Below, piece after piece: positions 5,661 to 6,318 of a stretch of 6,318 bases of DNA. A model generated the notes under the pieces. That model made no database searches. It was not told the DNA's origin and was given only the letters and a program-made list of their open reading frames with translations. Source of the DNA: Aquificaceae bacterium (GTDB lineage Bacteria > Aquificota > Aquificia > Aquificales > Aquificaceae); contig JANWVD010000053.1 in assembly GCA_025057715.1 (NCBI GenBank), positions 1 through 6,318 of the forward strand. Direction: 5' to 3'. The translations under genes were made by a program, and so were the position numbers. The stretch's first letter is position 1, and every line of letters begins with the position of its first letter.

Positions 5661-5970
5661 TGAGCCCCTCCAGGAGCTTCAAAATCCTAATCTTGCAAGG
5701 AACTGGTGATTTAACATAAGTTAAAAGCGCCCTCTCAAGAGCCTTGATATCACCCTTATTACTTTGCGAAAACTCAAACAGCCTTCCAAGCAAGCTCTCT
5801 ATACCCAAACTAAGCTCTTTGTTTGATATTATATCATCAAAACGCGCGCCATCTTCGATGGCGCGCAAACACTTTATAACCTTGCTTATAGATTCGTCGT
5901 CACTTTTGCCCCAACGAAGGTCGGTAAGCTCTTTGCAAATAAAGTAGAGCTCCCTTAGGAGCTCTTGCAT
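5647..5970 (-). CDS. Unknown 107-residue protein upstream of metF
   Basis: I do not recognise this protein. It is short, predicted mostly helical, moderately acidic, with three cysteines (residues 12, 34 and 92) and no signal peptide or membrane segment. A charged, Gly/Asp-rich middle (DGARFDD) separates two leucine-rich helical parts. Its start codon overlaps the stop of the GYD gene by one base (TAATG) and it has no Shine-Dalgarno sequence, so it is probably translated by termination-reinitiation. Its end overlaps metF by 14 bases. Being wedged between overlapping genes on both sides, and having codon use like its neighbours, argues that it is a real gene. Its DNA contains a perfect 10-bp inverted repeat and a consensus extended -10 sequence, described separately. 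Its function cannot be inferred beyond membership of the operon. Confidence 0.7.
   Translation of the reverse strand: MQELLRELYFICKELTDLRWGKSDDESISKVIKCLRAIEDGARFDDIISNKELSLGIESLLGRLFEFSQSNKGDIKALERALLTYVKSPVPCKIRILKLLEGLIEDN
5665..5671 (-). promoter_or_regulatory. Ribosome binding site setting the TTG start of metF
   Basis: Reading minus, GGAGGGG occupies 5671-5665 and is followed by CTCA and the TTG start codon at 5660-5658. The spacing (six bases from GGAGG) is good, and no ATG or GTG in this frame fits better. It lies inside the coding sequence of the upstream unknown gene, so metF can be translated independently of coupling. Confidence 0.75.
5828..5836 (-). promoter_or_regulatory. Possible internal promoter (extended -10) upstream of metF
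   Basis: Read on the minus strand, 5836-5828 is TGATATAAT, an extended -10 with a perfect TATAAT, identical to the nine bases used by the tRNA-Asp promoter. It would start transcription near 5821, about 160 bases before metF, giving metF-kamA expression independent of the GYD gene. The -35 position falls in the GC hairpin and shows no match. The site also sits in a 13-base palindrome, TGATAT-T-ATATCA (5824-5836), which might bind a regulator. Suggestive only. Confidence 0.35.
5844..5866. repeat. Perfect 10-bp GC-rich inverted repeat (hairpin) inside coding sequence
   Basis: GCGCGCCATC at 5844-5853 is the exact reverse complement of GATGGCGCGC at 5857-5866, with a three-base loop TTC. Both strands could form a strong hairpin. 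On the minus (coding) strand the hairpin is followed by GTTTTG, only a weak T-run, so it is not a standard terminator, although pausing or partial attenuation is possible. It lies within codons for the AIEDGAR region of the unknown protein. Confidence 0.75.
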
Positions 5971-6260
5971 TATTGCGAAAGGGTCTTTATTAAATTATCT
6001 ACTTCAACTGCTGGCATCGTAAGGGTTTTTATTGTCCCTCTTGAGCCAAGCTCTATTGCCATTTTCATCACAGACTCGTTATCCGGTGCTTCAAGGATGT
6101 TGATAAAGTCGTATGGACCCATAAGAGCGTATTGAGCAACAACCTTTACCCCAAAGCGCTCTAAGACCTCTTGGTCGACTTCCTTGATTCTTTGTGGCTT
6201 TTCCTTGATTGTCTTTAGCCCCTCGTCAGTGAGGGTTGTAAGCATTACATACTTTGGCAT
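5970..6260 (-). CDS. GYD-domain protein
   Basis: A 96-residue protein of the GYD family (PF08734), small ferredoxin-like-fold proteins of unknown function. Diagnostic are MPKYVMLTTLTDEG (1-14), the family's namesake segment here written G48-P-Y50-D51, and LEAPDNESVMKMAIELGSRGTIKTLT (57-81, with the conserved APD and LGS..G patterns). It resembles the C-terminal ligand-binding domain of Lrp/AsnC regulators in size and general fold, but has no DNA-binding helix-turn-helix, so it is not called a regulator. The ATG at 6260 has the strongest ribosome binding site in the window, and the gene is probably the highly translated leader gene of the minus operon. Its stop overlaps the next start as TAATG. 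The ligand is unknown. Confidence 0.85.
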   Translation of the reverse strand: MPKYVMLTTLTDEGLKTIKEKPQRIKEVDQEVLERFGVKVVAQYALMGPYDFINILEAPDNESVMKMAIELGSRGTIKTLTMPAVEVDNLIKTLSQ

Positions 6261-6264
6261 CTCT

Positions 6265-6274
6265 TCACCTCCTT
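6265..6274 (-). promoter_or_regulatory. Strong ribosome binding site of the GYD gene
   Basis: Reading minus, AAGGAGGTGA at 6274-6265 is a full-length complement to the 16S rRNA 3' end, with seven bases between GGAGG and the ATG at 6260. Most other genes in the window have weak or no such sites, which makes this one stand out. Confidence 0.9.
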
Positions 6275-6318
6275 ATTAAGGCTATTTTACCTCTTAAGCT
6301 AGTCTTTAGCCCCAAATT
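6265..6318 (-). CDS. Possible last codons of an upstream minus-strand gene (window edge)
   Basis: On the minus strand one frame stays open from the window edge to a TGA at 6267-6265 inside the GYD ribosome binding site, encoding NLGLKTSLRGKIALIRR. Codon choice (AGA, AGG, ATA, TTA) resembles the neighbours, and the stop just before the next ATG fits the packed style of this operon. The other two frames hit stops early. Seventeen open codons can easily occur by chance, so this is weak. The alternative is a leader with a promoter: TAAAAT at 6289-6284 (minus) is -10-like, but there is no good -35. Confidence 0.3.
   Translation of the reverse strand, partial: NLGLKTSLRGKIALIRR

Noticed and set aside
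5844..5866. Hairpin as an intrinsic terminator of the minus operon.
   Set aside because: It lies inside an apparently intact gene and is followed only by GTTTTG, not by a proper T-run.
2253..5965. GAGCTC occurs many times, far more than expected by chance, on both strands.
   Set aside because: In the cases I traced it encodes the dipeptide Glu-Leu as GAG-CTC in frame in the genes concerned. Being palindromic, it looks the same on both strands. Codon preference explains it without an uptake or methylation signal.
5970..6260. Idea that the GYD protein is a small Lrp/AsnC regulator.
   Set aside because: The fold may be similar, but there is no helix-turn-helix, and the GPYD and APDNES patterns fit the GYD family better.

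Overview
The window is a compact stretch of bacterial chromosome with almost no non-coding DNA. It carries ten protein genes, one tRNA gene and possibly the last codons of an eleventh protein. Base composition is moderate (roughly mid-40s % GC by eye), Arg is often AGG/AGA, and many genes overlap or abut. The MraY protein looks very close to the Aquifex aeolicus enzyme as I remember it: near-identical length, the same numbering of catalytic residues and a matching C-terminus. A KamA-type aminomutase and a TM1570-type SPOUT methyltransferase also fit a deep-branching thermophile. My best guess is a member of Aquificota; this rests on recall, not on a search.

Layout. Bases 1-1659, plus strand: the nearly complete end of a TM1570-like RNA methyltransferase, followed 4 bases later by mraY (lipid I synthesis for peptidoglycan). 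Bases 1645-2037, minus strand: a small DUF192 lipoprotein whose 3' end overlaps mraY and whose start codon lies almost back to back with the next gene. Bases 2050-2759, plus strand: a Fur-family regulator with the full PerR-type ligand set, overlapping a pterin-4a-carbinolamine dehydratase. A good promoter fused to the end of the dehydratase then drives tRNA-Asp(GUC) at 2779-2856. Only 10 bases after the tRNA CCA begins a TIGR00725/LOG-like nucleotide-fold protein, followed by a small helical protein of unknown function ending at 3680.

Bases 3677-6260, minus strand, form one tightly packed operon. In transcription order it holds a GYD-domain protein, an unknown 107-residue protein, metF (methylenetetrahydrofolate reductase) and kamA (lysine 2,3-aminomutase family radical SAM enzyme). 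Junctions overlap by 1, 14 and 17 bases. MetF makes the methyl group used for methionine and hence S-adenosylmethionine, which KamA consumes as cofactor; this is the only clear biochemical link in the operon. The folate/pterin theme recurs in the dehydratase gene, which lies in a different transcription unit.

I found no mobile element, CRISPR array, toxin-antitoxin pair or phage gene, and no gene-free stretch above about 120 bases. No clearly new system is visible. The points most worth a second look are the PerR-like regulator sharing a tiny divergent region with a lipoprotein gene, the tRNA embedded between protein genes with its promoter in a stop codon, convergent gene pairs with overlapping stops and no terminator, and a perfect GC-rich hairpin beside a consensus extended -10 box inside the unknown gene upstream of metF.
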